Of a stretch of DNA of 6,654 nt, positions 1 through 6,430 are shown one piece after another. The stretch's first letter is position 1; each line of letters begins with the position of its first letter. This DNA is from an uncultured Clostridia bacterium (GTDB lineage Bacteria; Bacillota_A; Clostridia; Christensenellales; CAG-138), in NCBI GenBank assembly GCA_937877295.1, contig CALFIV010000064.1:1-6654 (forward strand), in the 5' to 3' direction. Both the position numbers and the translations under genes were made by a program. The notes below the pieces were generated by a model that made no database searches, had not been told where the DNA came from, and worked only from the letters and a program-made list of their open reading frames with translations.

Positions 1-42
1 ATCTGATCGTGACTGGAGTTCAGACGTGTGCTCTTCCGATCT
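1..42 (+). other. Illumina TruSeq adapter/index read-through (artefact)
   Basis: Bases 9-42 match the 34-nt TruSeq Read 2 adapter (begins GTGACTGGAGTTC, ends GCTCTTCCGATCT). Bases 3-8 (CTGATC) are the reverse complement of TruSeq index 9 (GATCAG), and bases 1-2 fit the end of the P7 flow-cell primer, which ends in GAT. This is library sequence left at a contig end, not genome. It opens a false GTG start at 28 and adds five false residues (MLFRS) to the protease reading frame. Genomic sequence begins at base 43. Confidence 0.97.
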
Positions 43-2808
43 ATTCTGCAGACAGCAGGTCAAACCATTCTCGCAGGCCTTGAAGCTGACAACACCGTTA
101 CGGTTCCGACCGGCATGGGTGAGGTCAAGAATCCGAATGCATGGCTGATGAGCACGTTCTCCAGCTGGGGCTGCACGCCGGATCTTAAGCTCAAGCCGAC
201 GATCACTGCGCCTGGCGGTATGATTTATTCCGCTGTTGCAGGTGAATCCGATGCATACGAAGTGTACAGCGGCACGTCCATGGCGTCCCCGAACGCATGT
301 GGATCGTTCCTGCTTCTTGCACAGTATCTGAAGGAAACCTACCCGACTCTCTCAAAGGCACAGCGTGCAGAGCTCGCGGAGGATCTCGCAGAGTCCACGG
401 CATTGGTCCCGTATGATGCAGATGATTATCTGTATTCGCCGAGAAAAGCTGGCGCAGGTCTGATCAACCTCGTTGGTGCGATTTCCACGCCTGTCTACAT
501 TGCAGAACCGATCGTGAATCTCTACGACGATCCGAATAAAAAAGGCGTTTATACCATCCGTTATACGCTCGTGAACCTGACCGATTCCGAACAGGTTTAT
601 GCGGCAGACGTCATCGGCCTCTTCGACTATGTCTATTCTGGCTATAACACCTTGACGTCGGATTACATCTATGAAGGCAACGGCATCACGCTCGACGGCG
701 ATCTCGAAGCAGTTATTCCTGCAAACGGCAGATTCGACGGTAAGATCACGATCACGCTCGACGATGACATCAAAGAATACTTTGACGAGCTGTTCGAAAA
801 CGGCAACTTTGTGGAAGGCTATGTTGCATTTGACAATGTAACGGAGGCGGATTCGACCGGTGTCTCGCTCCCGGTAAACGGCGGTACGCTCGGTGATGCG
901 AACCTTGACGGCAAGGTGACGGCAGCTGACGCTGCAGAAATTCTCCGTTATGTCGTCGGCTTGACAGAGCTCAGTGAAGAAGCTGTATACTATGCCGACG
1001 TCAATCAGGATGGCAGCGTAACAGCAGCAGACGCCGCTTTCATTCTCCGTGCGGTTGTTGGTCTCGAAACACTTCCGACTATCGTTGAACAGGTTGCTCT
1101 TGAATCCGCACCGGAAATCCATCTGACCTTCATGGGCTTCTACGGAGACTGGACACAAGGCCCCGTTCTTGACAGAACTTGGGCAAACGATCCGTATTAC
1201 CTTATGTACCTTGGCTTAATGAACGTTAAATATCCGCAGTACATTAAATTAGGTTATCTGCCGATCGATATGTGGAGCAGATTCGAAACCAACCTTGCGG
1301 TACATGAGATGTACGGCGGCAGATCCACCGGCAGTCTGTACACCTATTTCGGCACGAACCCGATGACGACGCTCGGTGCAACGGCTGATATCAAAAATGA
1401 TGCGTGGGCAGATGTCATGAATAACTACAGCCCGCTGCACAATGCGATCTCCAACGAGAACACGGATTCCTACTATGTCAACAACTGGATGTATACCCTT
1501 CCGGTACAGCTCCGTAACGCGCGTCACCTGATCATGACGGTAACCGATGCGATGACCGGTGAAATCTACTATGTGGATGATACGGAGTATCTCGGCAAGG
1601 CATATTTCGACAATGATTACGGCACATGGGGTGCGCGCGGTTCGTTCTACTGGGATGGCATCAACATGAACGAAGAATCCGAGGGCTATGGTGATTATGT
1701 GCCAAACGGCACGATCTGCTATGTTTCCTACGAGACCATGGTGGATTACCCGAACGCCCCGCTCAATGAGGAATATGGCTTCTACATGATCGTCGATACC
1801 GAATCTCCGGTCATCACCAACGTCGAGTTCGGTGAGATGGAAGTCGAAGTTGAGATCCCCAGCGAAAACGAAGAAGAAGAATCTGCGATTGAAACGCAGA
1901 CGCATCAGATTGTAACTGTCACGTTTGACGACAACGGTTCCGGCGTTGCATACGCGGATGCATATTACACCGATGAACAGCTCTACCAATATGATCTCGG
2001 ATATGCGTTCCCGAACACGGACGAAGGCACGATCGAATTGGTGATCGATCTGTCCGAAATTCCGGAAGACGTCTCGATCATTACACTCGATGCAATGGAC
2101 TATGCAACGAACTGGCCGGACTACAGCCTGAACATCAAGACCGGCGAAGTCGAGATGAACACCTATGCATACGGCTCTGTGCAGTATGTTGCTGACAAGA
2201 TCATCAACGATAAAGAGAAGCTCGGAGAAACGATGCCGGTCGAAGGTATCGTAACGGCAATCTACAACGACGTCGTGTATATCGAAAGTGCAAAACCGAC
2301 GCTATACGATCCGGCTTACGGCATGGCGATCAACCTCGCAGATCCGGCGGTTCTTAGCGAGATCCATACCGGCGACGTATTGATCTTCTCCGGCGAGCTT
2401 GATGATTACTACGGTGTGCCGAGCCTCGTCAATGCAGAGATCACTGATGTGCTGTATATCAATGAGTATATCGAGCTTGATTCCAGTGATCCCGGCGACA
2501 AGCTTTGGTTTCTGCCGGAGTCTTACTTCAACATGTCGGATATTCTGGACGATCCCGCACGTTTCTATGGCGGCGTCTACTTCCTTTCCGATATGAAGAT
2601 CATTGGCATCACCGAAATCGGCGATGGCACGAGAACGATCTCTGTCACGGATGGAAACAATGCAATCGATATTGTTGCTACCTATGCGCTTGAAGATGCC
2701 GCGGTTGGCGATTATGTTGTAGCTGCAGTCATCCTCATCAATGATCTCGGAACTCCGCAGTTCCGTGTACTGTGCGACGACTCCATGTTCTGGATCGAAG
2801 CATACTGA
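43..2808 (+). CDS. Dockerin-bearing S8 subtilisin-like protease, 5'-truncated
   Basis: Secreted serine endopeptidase of the lactocepin/C5a-peptidase type, cut at its N-terminus by the contig end; the signal peptide, catalytic Asp and His and oxyanion Asn are missing. Residue numbers count base 28 as codon 1; codons 1-5 are adapter. Residues 6-30 look like the end of a PA insert. Residues 45-66 give the block FSSWGCTPDLKLKP..TAPGG, and the catalytic Ser is S84 in GTSMASP. Residues 155-375 form an Fn3-like domain with the family signature MGFYGDW (369-375), interrupted by a two-repeat dockerin (about 288-348). Residues 590-705 are another Ig/Fn3-like unit containing an acidic insert (603-625). 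Residues 735-810 and 848-926 look like two OB-fold-like modules. There is no LPXTG motif, SLH repeat or C-terminal membrane segment, so attachment is probably through dockerin-cohesin binding. It likely degrades proteins outside the cell. The family call is secure; the substrate is unknown. Confidence 0.93.
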   Translation: MLQTAGQTILAGLEADNTVTVPTGMGEVKNPNAWLMSTFSSWGCTPDLKLKPTITAPGGMIYSAVAGESDAYEVYSGTSMASPNACGSFLLLAQYLKETYPTLSKAQRAELAEDLAESTALVPYDADDYLYSPRKAGAGLINLVGAISTPVYIAEPIVNLYDDPNKKGVYTIRYTLVNLTDSEQVYAADVIGLFDYVYSGYNTLTSDYIYEGNGITLDGDLEAVIPANGRFDGKITITLDDDIKEYFDELFENGNFVEGYVAFDNVTEADSTGVSLPVNGGTLGDANLDGKVTAADAAEILRYVVGLTELSEEAVYYADVNQDGSVTAADAAFILRAVVGLETLPTIVEQVALESAPEIHLTFMGFYGDWTQGPVLDRTWANDPYYLMYLGLMNVKYPQYIKLGYLPIDMWSRFETNLAVHEMYGGRSTGSLYTYFGTNPMTTLGATADIKNDAWADVMNNYSPLHNAISNENTDSYYVNNWMYTLPVQLRNARHLIMTVTDAMTGEIYYVDDTEYLGKAYFDNDYGTWGARGSFYWDGINMNEESEGYGDYVPNGTICYVSYETMVDYPNAPLNEEYGFYMIVDTESPVITNVEFGEMEVEVEIPSENEEEESAIETQTHQIVTVTFDDNGSGVAYADAYYTDEQLYQYDLGYAFPNTDEGTIELVIDLSEIPEDVSIITLDAMDYATNWPDYSLNIKTGEVEMNTYAYGSVQYVADKIINDKEKLGETMPVEGIVTAIYNDVVYIESAKPTLYDPAYGMAINLADPAVLSEIHTGDVLIFSGELDDYYGVPSLVNAEITDVLYINEYIELDSSDPGDKLWFLPESYFNMSDILDDPARFYGGVYFLSDMKIIGITEIGDGTRTISVTDGNNAIDIVATYALEDAAVGDYVVAAVILINDLGTPQFRVLCDDSMFWIEAY
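889..1071 (+). other. Internal dockerin domain (two Ca-binding repeats)
   Basis: Residues 288-348 contain two F-hand repeats: D290-A-N-L-D294-G-K-V-T-A-A-D301 followed by AEILRYVVGL, and D324-V-N-Q-D328-G-S-V-T-A-A-D335 followed by AFILRAVVGL. The Ca-ligand pattern DxNxDGxxTxxD is intact in both. Positions 10-11 of each loop, which determine cohesin choice in known type I dockerins, are Ala-Ala in both repeats, so the module is nearly symmetric and could bind in either orientation. It is internal to the protein rather than at an end, flanked by two halves of an Fn3-like domain. Confidence 0.9.
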
Positions 2809-2820
2809 ACCCAATACGTC

Positions 2821-2848
2821 GAAAGGAGCGGCAAATGCCGCTCCTTTC
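2821..2848 (+). terminator. Hairpin terminator between convergent genes
   Basis: A perfect 12-bp stem (GAAAGGAGCGGC, 2821-2832, with its complement 2837-2848) closes a 4-nt AAAT loop. It starts 12 nt after the protease stop and is followed on the plus strand by TTATATC, so part of the U-tract lies in the stem's own CTTTC. It also lies 17 nt past the selD stop on the minus strand, where the tail is weaker (CTTTCGACG). It most likely ends the protease transcript and may serve the selD operon as well. Confidence 0.82.
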
Positions 2849-2865
2849 TTATATCATGAAAAGTA

Positions 2866-3900
2866 TTACATAAGATAAATTGCTTTATCCTTCTTTTGAA
2901 TGATTACGCCGACCTTTTGCGGACTCGGTACAGATTTCTGCAATGCTTCAAAAACGGCGTCGGCGTCATTTGGATCAACTGCAACCAGAAGACCGCCGGA
3001 TGTTTGCGGATCAAACAAAAGATCGCAATATGCAAGATAAACTTCTCCGCAATCAACAGCGTGTTCCGCATAGCTTCTATTGCGGTACATGCCTTCCGGT
3101 AATACTCCAATTTGAGCGAATGCAACGGCTTCCGGTATAAAATCGATACCAGATACATGAATTTCTGCAGAAACGTCAGAACCGCTGCACATCTCATACA
3201 AATGCCCCAGGAAGGAAAAGCCGGTTACATCCGTACATGCGCGAACATGAAAGCCGGTTAACGCATCCCGTGCGCCTTTGTTCAACGTTGTCATGTAGCG
3301 GATCATTTTTTGCTCCGTCTCAGTGCTTAAAAGATCGCCTTTTTGTGCTGCAGTCAAAACACCGATTCCGAGCGGTTTTGTCAAGAACAGAATATCACCC
3401 GGTTTTGCGCCGAAGTTTTTCCACATATGGTCCGGATGCACGAAGCCTGTTACGGATAGACCGTATTTGGGCTCATCATCGTAGATACTGTGTCCTCCGC
3501 AGATGATCGCGCCTGCTTCCGCGCACTTTTCATACCCGCCGCGCAAGATCTCGTGGACTGCATCCTTTGGCATGGATTTCGGAACGCACATAATGTTCAG
3601 CGCCAATTTCGGCTCACCGCCCATTGCATAGATATCGGAAAGTGCGTTCGTTGCTGCTATCTGTCCGAACGTAAACGGATCATCAGCGATCGGAGGAAAG
3701 AAATCCAAAGTCTGGACCAATGCCTGCTCGTCAGAGAGCCGATAGACTGCTGCGTCGTCGCTTTTGTCAAATCCTACTAAAAGATTCGGATCTTGGAGAG
3801 TCGGCAAGTCGGACAGAATCTTTGCGAGGACGCCCGCTCCGACCTTTGCGCCGCAACCGGCACAGTTGGAAAGCTTTGTCAATTTGATGTCTTCGCCCAT
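2866..3900 (-). CDS. selD: Selenide, water dikinase (selenophosphate synthetase)
   Basis: ATP-dependent cytosolic enzyme making selenophosphate, the activated selenium donor, from selenide. The 344-residue length is about that of the E. coli enzyme. The N-terminal motif NCAGCGAK places Cys16 and Lys19 at the positions of E. coli catalytic Cys17 and Lys20, so this is a Cys, not selenocysteine, form. Metal/ATP-binding signatures follow: KSDDAAV (46-52), LDFFPP with D66 (65-70), TNALSDIYAMGG with D89 (84-95), GGHSI (135-139), CTDVTGFSFLGH with D224 (222-233), and the C-terminal FDPQTSGGLL (296-305). The ATG directly abuts the TAA of the XdhC gene, with GGAGG 5 nt upstream inside that gene. It is the last gene of the four-gene operon. 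Its neighbours are SDMH maturation genes rather than selA/selB, which suggests selenium supply to a molybdenum enzyme; that use is inferred from context. Confidence 0.97.
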   Translation of the reverse strand: MGEDIKLTKLSNCAGCGAKVGAGVLAKILSDLPTLQDPNLLVGFDKSDDAAVYRLSDEQALVQTLDFFPPIADDPFTFGQIAATNALSDIYAMGGEPKLALNIMCVPKSMPKDAVHEILRGGYEKCAEAGAIICGGHSIYDDEPKYGLSVTGFVHPDHMWKNFGAKPGDILFLTKPLGIGVLTAAQKGDLLSTETEQKMIRYMTTLNKGARDALTGFHVRACTDVTGFSFLGHLYEMCSGSDVSAEIHVSGIDFIPEAVAFAQIGVLPEGMYRNRSYAEHAVDCGEVYLAYCDLLFDPQTSGGLLVAVDPNDADAVFEALQKSVPSPQKVGVIIQKKDKAIYLM

Positions 3901-4884
3901 TTATACCTCCACAATCTGGATCAAAATATCAATCGTACCGCCGCAGACCATTCCGGTTTTTGCAGCGTCCGTATTGTTCATTCTACATGTGTATCGTTTA
4001 ACCTTCGGTCCATGCTCCAACAGTGCAAGCGCATATTCTTTTGCCTGATATTCTCCAAATCCGCCGCCAATTGAGGAAACAATCGTGCCATTTTGCTTGA
4101 CGATCATTCGTGCGCCGGTAGATCGCGGAGCGCTGCCGTGTTTTTCAATTAAGGTAACCATAGCATATGGCTCTGTTTGACTTGAGATTGCTTTACATAG
4201 CGCTGCGTCCCATTCGCTGCCATGTGATTTCCCATTCTTGACTTGAATCAATTCGCCTACAATGCAGACCGCAATTTCTTCCGGCGTATTTGCACCGATC
4301 GGCAAACCGATTGGCGTATGCACAGTTAAAAGCTTTTCCCGGCTAAAACCGTTCTGGATCATATGATCAAAGACGATCTTTGTCTTCGTATGACTTCCGA
4401 TCATTCCGCAATAAGTAAACGGCTTCTGCAGGATATGTTCAAGACAATACCGATCGTCCTTATGTCCACGTGTTACAATCACATAGTATGTATTCTGAAA
4501 CTGAATCTCGTCAAGCGCTTGTTCAAACGGCTGATTCAGGATCTGATCGGCATCCGGAAAACGATTCGGATTTGCAAAGTCCTCGCGTTCATCGATGACT
4601 GTAACGTGAAATCCAACCATCTTTGCGATTTTTGCAGTATAAACGGAAACATGCCCACCACCGCACAAGATCAGGTGCGGCGGAGTCGTGATACGCTCGA
4701 CAAGAATTCCTTGATGCACGGCAGGCAACGCCTCATCACTCGATACATCAAAGATTAAGTTTCTGTTGCCATATTGATTTGCATCATCGCATACTGCAAG
4801 TTCTCCCATATGTTCACCATCAATTGCAGTATAAAGAAGAGGAGAACGTCCTTGCTGCATTGCATCTAAAACTTTCCGAAACAT
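3901..4884 (-). CDS. XdhC/CoxI-family Mo-cofactor maturation protein
   Basis: Probable chaperone that handles the molybdenum cofactor for a xanthine-dehydrogenase-type hydroxylase, 327 aa, cytosolic. Residues 71-101 form a Rossmann dinucleotide-type motif (LILCGGGHVS, then VTVIDERE), with VTRGHKDD at 137-144 and PIGLPIGANTPEEIA at 191-205, all typical of the XdhC C-terminal domain. The CoxI-type domain follows at about 238-327: GSAPRSTGARM (250-260), SIGGGFGE (271-278) and GMVCGGT with Cys314. The order Rossmann then CoxI is the reverse of classical XdhC. The position usually written GGC in classical XdhC is GGG here, leaving Cys314 as the conserved-looking Cys. The ATG shares one base with the yqeB stop (TAATG), and AAAGGAG lies 6 nt upstream (4891-4897). 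Context ties it to the selenium-dependent hydroxylase system; its precise role is not shown by sequence. Confidence 0.9.
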   Translation of the reverse strand: MFRKVLDAMQQGRSPLLYTAIDGEHMGELAVCDDANQYGNRNLIFDVSSDEALPAVHQGILVERITTPPHLILCGGGHVSVYTAKIAKMVGFHVTVIDEREDFANPNRFPDADQILNQPFEQALDEIQFQNTYYVIVTRGHKDDRYCLEHILQKPFTYCGMIGSHTKTKIVFDHMIQNGFSREKLLTVHTPIGLPIGANTPEEIAVCIVGELIQVKNGKSHGSEWDAALCKAISSQTEPYAMVTLIEKHGSAPRSTGARMIVKQNGTIVSSIGGGFGEYQAKEYALALLEHGPKVKRYTCRMNNTDAAKTGMVCGGTIDILIQIVEV

Positions 4885-5669
4885 TACTTTCTCCTTTGCA
4901 AATACAGAATTGCTTCCAATACGCCGCCGCCGATTGCGCGCGCTTTGTCTGAAACGGTTTCACAGTTTTTGATTACGCCGCGTGGATCGACGTCACCGCT
5001 TTTCATCCCCTGGAAAACAGGCGTATGGCTTGGCAGAAGACCGCGGATCACGCCATCTAAACCGGACAGGACGGGCACACCATCAACAGTCGCGACGCAT
5101 TCGCCTTTTTTGACAAGATCACCGATGTGTCGAATTTCCATAAAGATACCGTCTTTGGGCGCGCGCAGAACCCTCTCGATTGTAAAACCTCCGATATTGC
5201 CCGGAATGCCGGTGTTGGGTTGAGCCGGTCCATTCAGAATTACGCGGCCGAGATCATGCCCTCGCATTGTTTCAATGACAGCATGACAATCGATTCCGGC
5301 ACAAAATCCGGGACCGAGCGCAATGACGACAGGTGCGTCATGAATCGTTGTACCGAGATTGCGCTTGGCAAGAATTGCGTCGACAACAACATTCGGTTTG
5401 AGGAAAGCGATACAGTTTGCTTCCGGATCAGCCAGAACGGCTATATGCTCTCGTGATAAAATCCCTTTGATTTCCGTCACGTCATGTGCATATTCGGCTG
5501 TGACGTCTTCAACGGTAAACGTTTCGTTTATGATTGCTTCCGAAAAGCATACGGATCGACGAATAGAAGTGGGATGGGGGAGATCAGTCATTACAATCGG
5601 ATAACCGCAATGTGCCAGACGCACAGCAATGCCACTGGCAAGATCTCCTGCGCCTTTGATCAGTATCAT
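4884..5669 (-). CDS. yqeB: SDMH maturation protein YqeB (EF2563 family)
   Basis: Accessory protein of selenium-dependent molybdenum hydroxylases, the family represented by Enterococcus faecalis EF2563; it is thought to act in making the selenium-bearing Mo cofactor, reaction unproven. The 261-residue length is normal for the stand-alone form. Motifs seen: N-terminal nucleotide-binding-like IKGAGDLASGIAVRL (4-18), IRRSVCFSEAI (36-46), VVDAILAKRN (95-104), IALGPGFCAGIDCHAVIETMRGH (116-138), NTGIPG (152-157), a lipoyl-like turn GDLVKKGECVATV (183-195) and KSGDVDPRG (223-231). The start is the ATG in an ATGA overlap with the yqeC stop, with GGAGG at 5678-5682, 8 nt upstream; an earlier ATG is out of frame. 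It sits directly before the XdhC-like gene. As I recall, E. coli YqeB is a longer protein joining this domain to an XdhC-like one, which would fit the adjacency. Confidence 0.95.
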   Translation of the reverse strand: MILIKGAGDLASGIAVRLAHCGYPIVMTDLPHPTSIRRSVCFSEAIINETFTVEDVTAEYAHDVTEIKGILSREHIAVLADPEANCIAFLKPNVVVDAILAKRNLGTTIHDAPVVIALGPGFCAGIDCHAVIETMRGHDLGRVILNGPAQPNTGIPGNIGGFTIERVLRAPKDGIFMEIRHIGDLVKKGECVATVDGVPVLSGLDGVIRGLLPSHTPVFQGMKSGDVDPRGVIKNCETVSDKARAIGGGVLEAILYLQRRK

Positions 5670-6337
5670 ACCATATGCCTCCGTAGTCGTTTAATTGGAT
5701 TACTAGTTTGCCATGCAGTGATAGCAACGGGGACATCAAACATTTCTGCCAGAAATTCCGCTTTTGCAATCAGTTCATCGTTATCTGCTTTGTTGATGAT
5801 AATGCCGTCGGAACGGGGATATGTTGATATCACTCTTTGTATCATATTAGGGGTCACGATAGCGTCAATATTCGTAGCGCACAGTTGTGCGTATCGCTCA
5901 GGGCGATGCGCAGCTTCGCAAATCGTTCTGCCAAGTCCGTCGATTCCGATCACGGTCAGTACGCAATTTGCATCATCAGGAATCACAGGCTCGTGTGCAG
6001 CATGCGCTTTCAAAGGCAATTGCCTCGATCCGTCCGCTTCAACCAAGACGTAATCCGCGTATGTGCAAAGCTCATCGAAGGATTGTTGCGGCAACGTCAG
6101 CTTTCGTCCGTCCGAAACACCCGTGGAAACCACTTCGCCGCATATAAGTGGGCGGCCAAGACGGGGGAGATATCGGTATTGCGGCGGACATAAAATATGA
6201 GTCGAAGTGCATATGACGACGGATCCGTATTGCCGCAATTCTTCTGCAAGCGCATACATCGTCGACGTCTTTCCGCCGCCTCCGATCAGAGCCGTAACGC
6301 CCTTTTTGAGTTGAAAAAAGTCACATAACTTCTGCAC
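5666..6337 (-). CDS. yqeC: Selenium cofactor biosynthesis protein YqeC
   Basis: P-loop NTPase-like accessory protein found with selenium-dependent molybdenum hydroxylases, cytosolic; its exact reaction is not established. The 223-residue length is close to the family norm. Visible motifs: Walker A-like LIGGGGKTST (17-26), TSTHI (44-48), YVLVEADGSRQLPLK (96-110) followed by HEPVIP (115-120), the glycine turn IGIDGLG (130-136) and INKAD (181-185), a GTPase-like guanine-specificity NKxD motif. The start is GTG, with GAGG 7 nt upstream; an in-frame TAG five codons upstream excludes a longer product. First gene of the operon; its TGA overlaps the yqeB ATG by 4 nt. A candidate promoter lies just upstream. 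Confidence 0.94.
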   Translation of the reverse strand: MQKLCDFFQLKKGVTALIGGGGKTSTMYALAEELRQYGSVVICTSTHILCPPQYRYLPRLGRPLICGEVVSTGVSDGRKLTLPQQSFDELCTYADYVLVEADGSRQLPLKAHAAHEPVIPDDANCVLTVIGIDGLGRTICEAAHRPERYAQLCATNIDAIVTPNMIQRVISTYPRSDGIIINKADNDELIAKAEFLAEMFDVPVAITAWQTSNPIKRLRRHMV

Positions 6338-6344
6338 GCTTACG

Positions 6345-6348
6345 CCTC
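6345..6348 (-). promoter_or_regulatory. Ribosome binding site of yqeC
   Basis: GAGG within GCGAGGCG, 7 nt before the GTG codon at 6337. It supports GTG as the real start because there is no ATG near it and an in-frame TAG at 6350-6352 lies just upstream. Confidence 0.65.
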
Positions 6349-6350
6349 GC

Positions 6351-6368
6351 TATTCTTTTTCAAGAATA
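6351..6368. repeat. 7-bp inverted repeat over yqeC promoter -10
   Basis: TATTCTT (6351-6357) and AAGAATA (6362-6368) are perfect complements separated by TTTC. On the minus strand the left arm contains the candidate -10 hexamer and the right arm falls around the expected transcription start. This is a plausible operator for a repressor dimer, but the arms are AT-rich and could be chance. Confidence 0.4.
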
Positions 6369-6391
6369 ACACATTGCGCGCCAAAAGTAAA
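6363..6391 (-). promoter_or_regulatory. Candidate extended -10 promoter for the yqeC-selD operon
   Basis: On the minus strand, TTTACT (6391-6386) is 17 nt from TATTCT (6368-6363), each matching 4 of 6 consensus bases for the housekeeping sigma factor, and a TG lies one base before the -10. Predicted initiation is near 6356, giving a leader of about 20 nt with the yqeC ribosome binding site. The -35 lies in the U-tract of the upstream gene's terminator. Moderate support only. Confidence 0.45.
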
Positions 6392-6418
6392 GAAACACGG
6401 CATTCTTTGCCGTGCTTC
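6383..6418 (-). terminator. Rho-independent terminator of the upstream minus-strand gene
   Basis: A 7-bp perfect stem CACGGCA/TGCCGTG (6396-6402 and 6408-6414) has a 5-nt loop and, after one mismatch, three more pairs (6392-6394 with 6416-6418). On the minus strand it is followed by TTTACTTTT (6391-6383). It begins 13 nt beyond the stop of the partial gene to its right, so that gene is transcribed apart from the yqeC operon. Confidence 0.78.
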
Positions 6419-6430
6419 CTTTGCGTTATG

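Noticed and set aside
28..42. GTG start codon for the protease at base 28
   Set aside because: It lies within the Illumina adapter; the frame is simply open through the artefact and the gene is truncated at base 43.
352..1158. 268-codon open frame on the minus strand opposite the protease
   Set aside because: Reverse shadow of the protease frame: no recognisable domain, Cys/Arg/Val-rich composition typical of antisense frames, and the plus-strand protein has clear protease and dockerin motifs here.
1249..1989. 246-codon minus-strand open frame opposite the protease
   Set aside because: Antisense shadow with no motif, while the plus strand encodes conserved beta domains.
2302..2814. 170-codon minus-strand frame at the protease 3' end
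   Set aside because: Antisense shadow of the OB-like region; no recognisable motif or supporting context.
2809..2865. Small RNA or riboswitch between the convergent genes
   Set aside because: Only 57 nt, filled by a simple terminator hairpin with no further structure.
3853..3855. Possible selenocysteine at the SelD active site
   Set aside because: The catalytic position (residue 16) is encoded by an ordinary Cys codon (TGC), not an in-frame TGA.
4363..4758. 131-codon plus-strand frame opposite the XdhC-like gene
   Set aside because: Antisense shadow with no motif; the minus strand encodes the Rossmann domain here.
5484..6053. 189-codon plus-strand frame across the yqeB/yqeC junction
   Set aside because: It overlaps two genes with strong family motifs on the opposite strand and has no recognisable motif itself.
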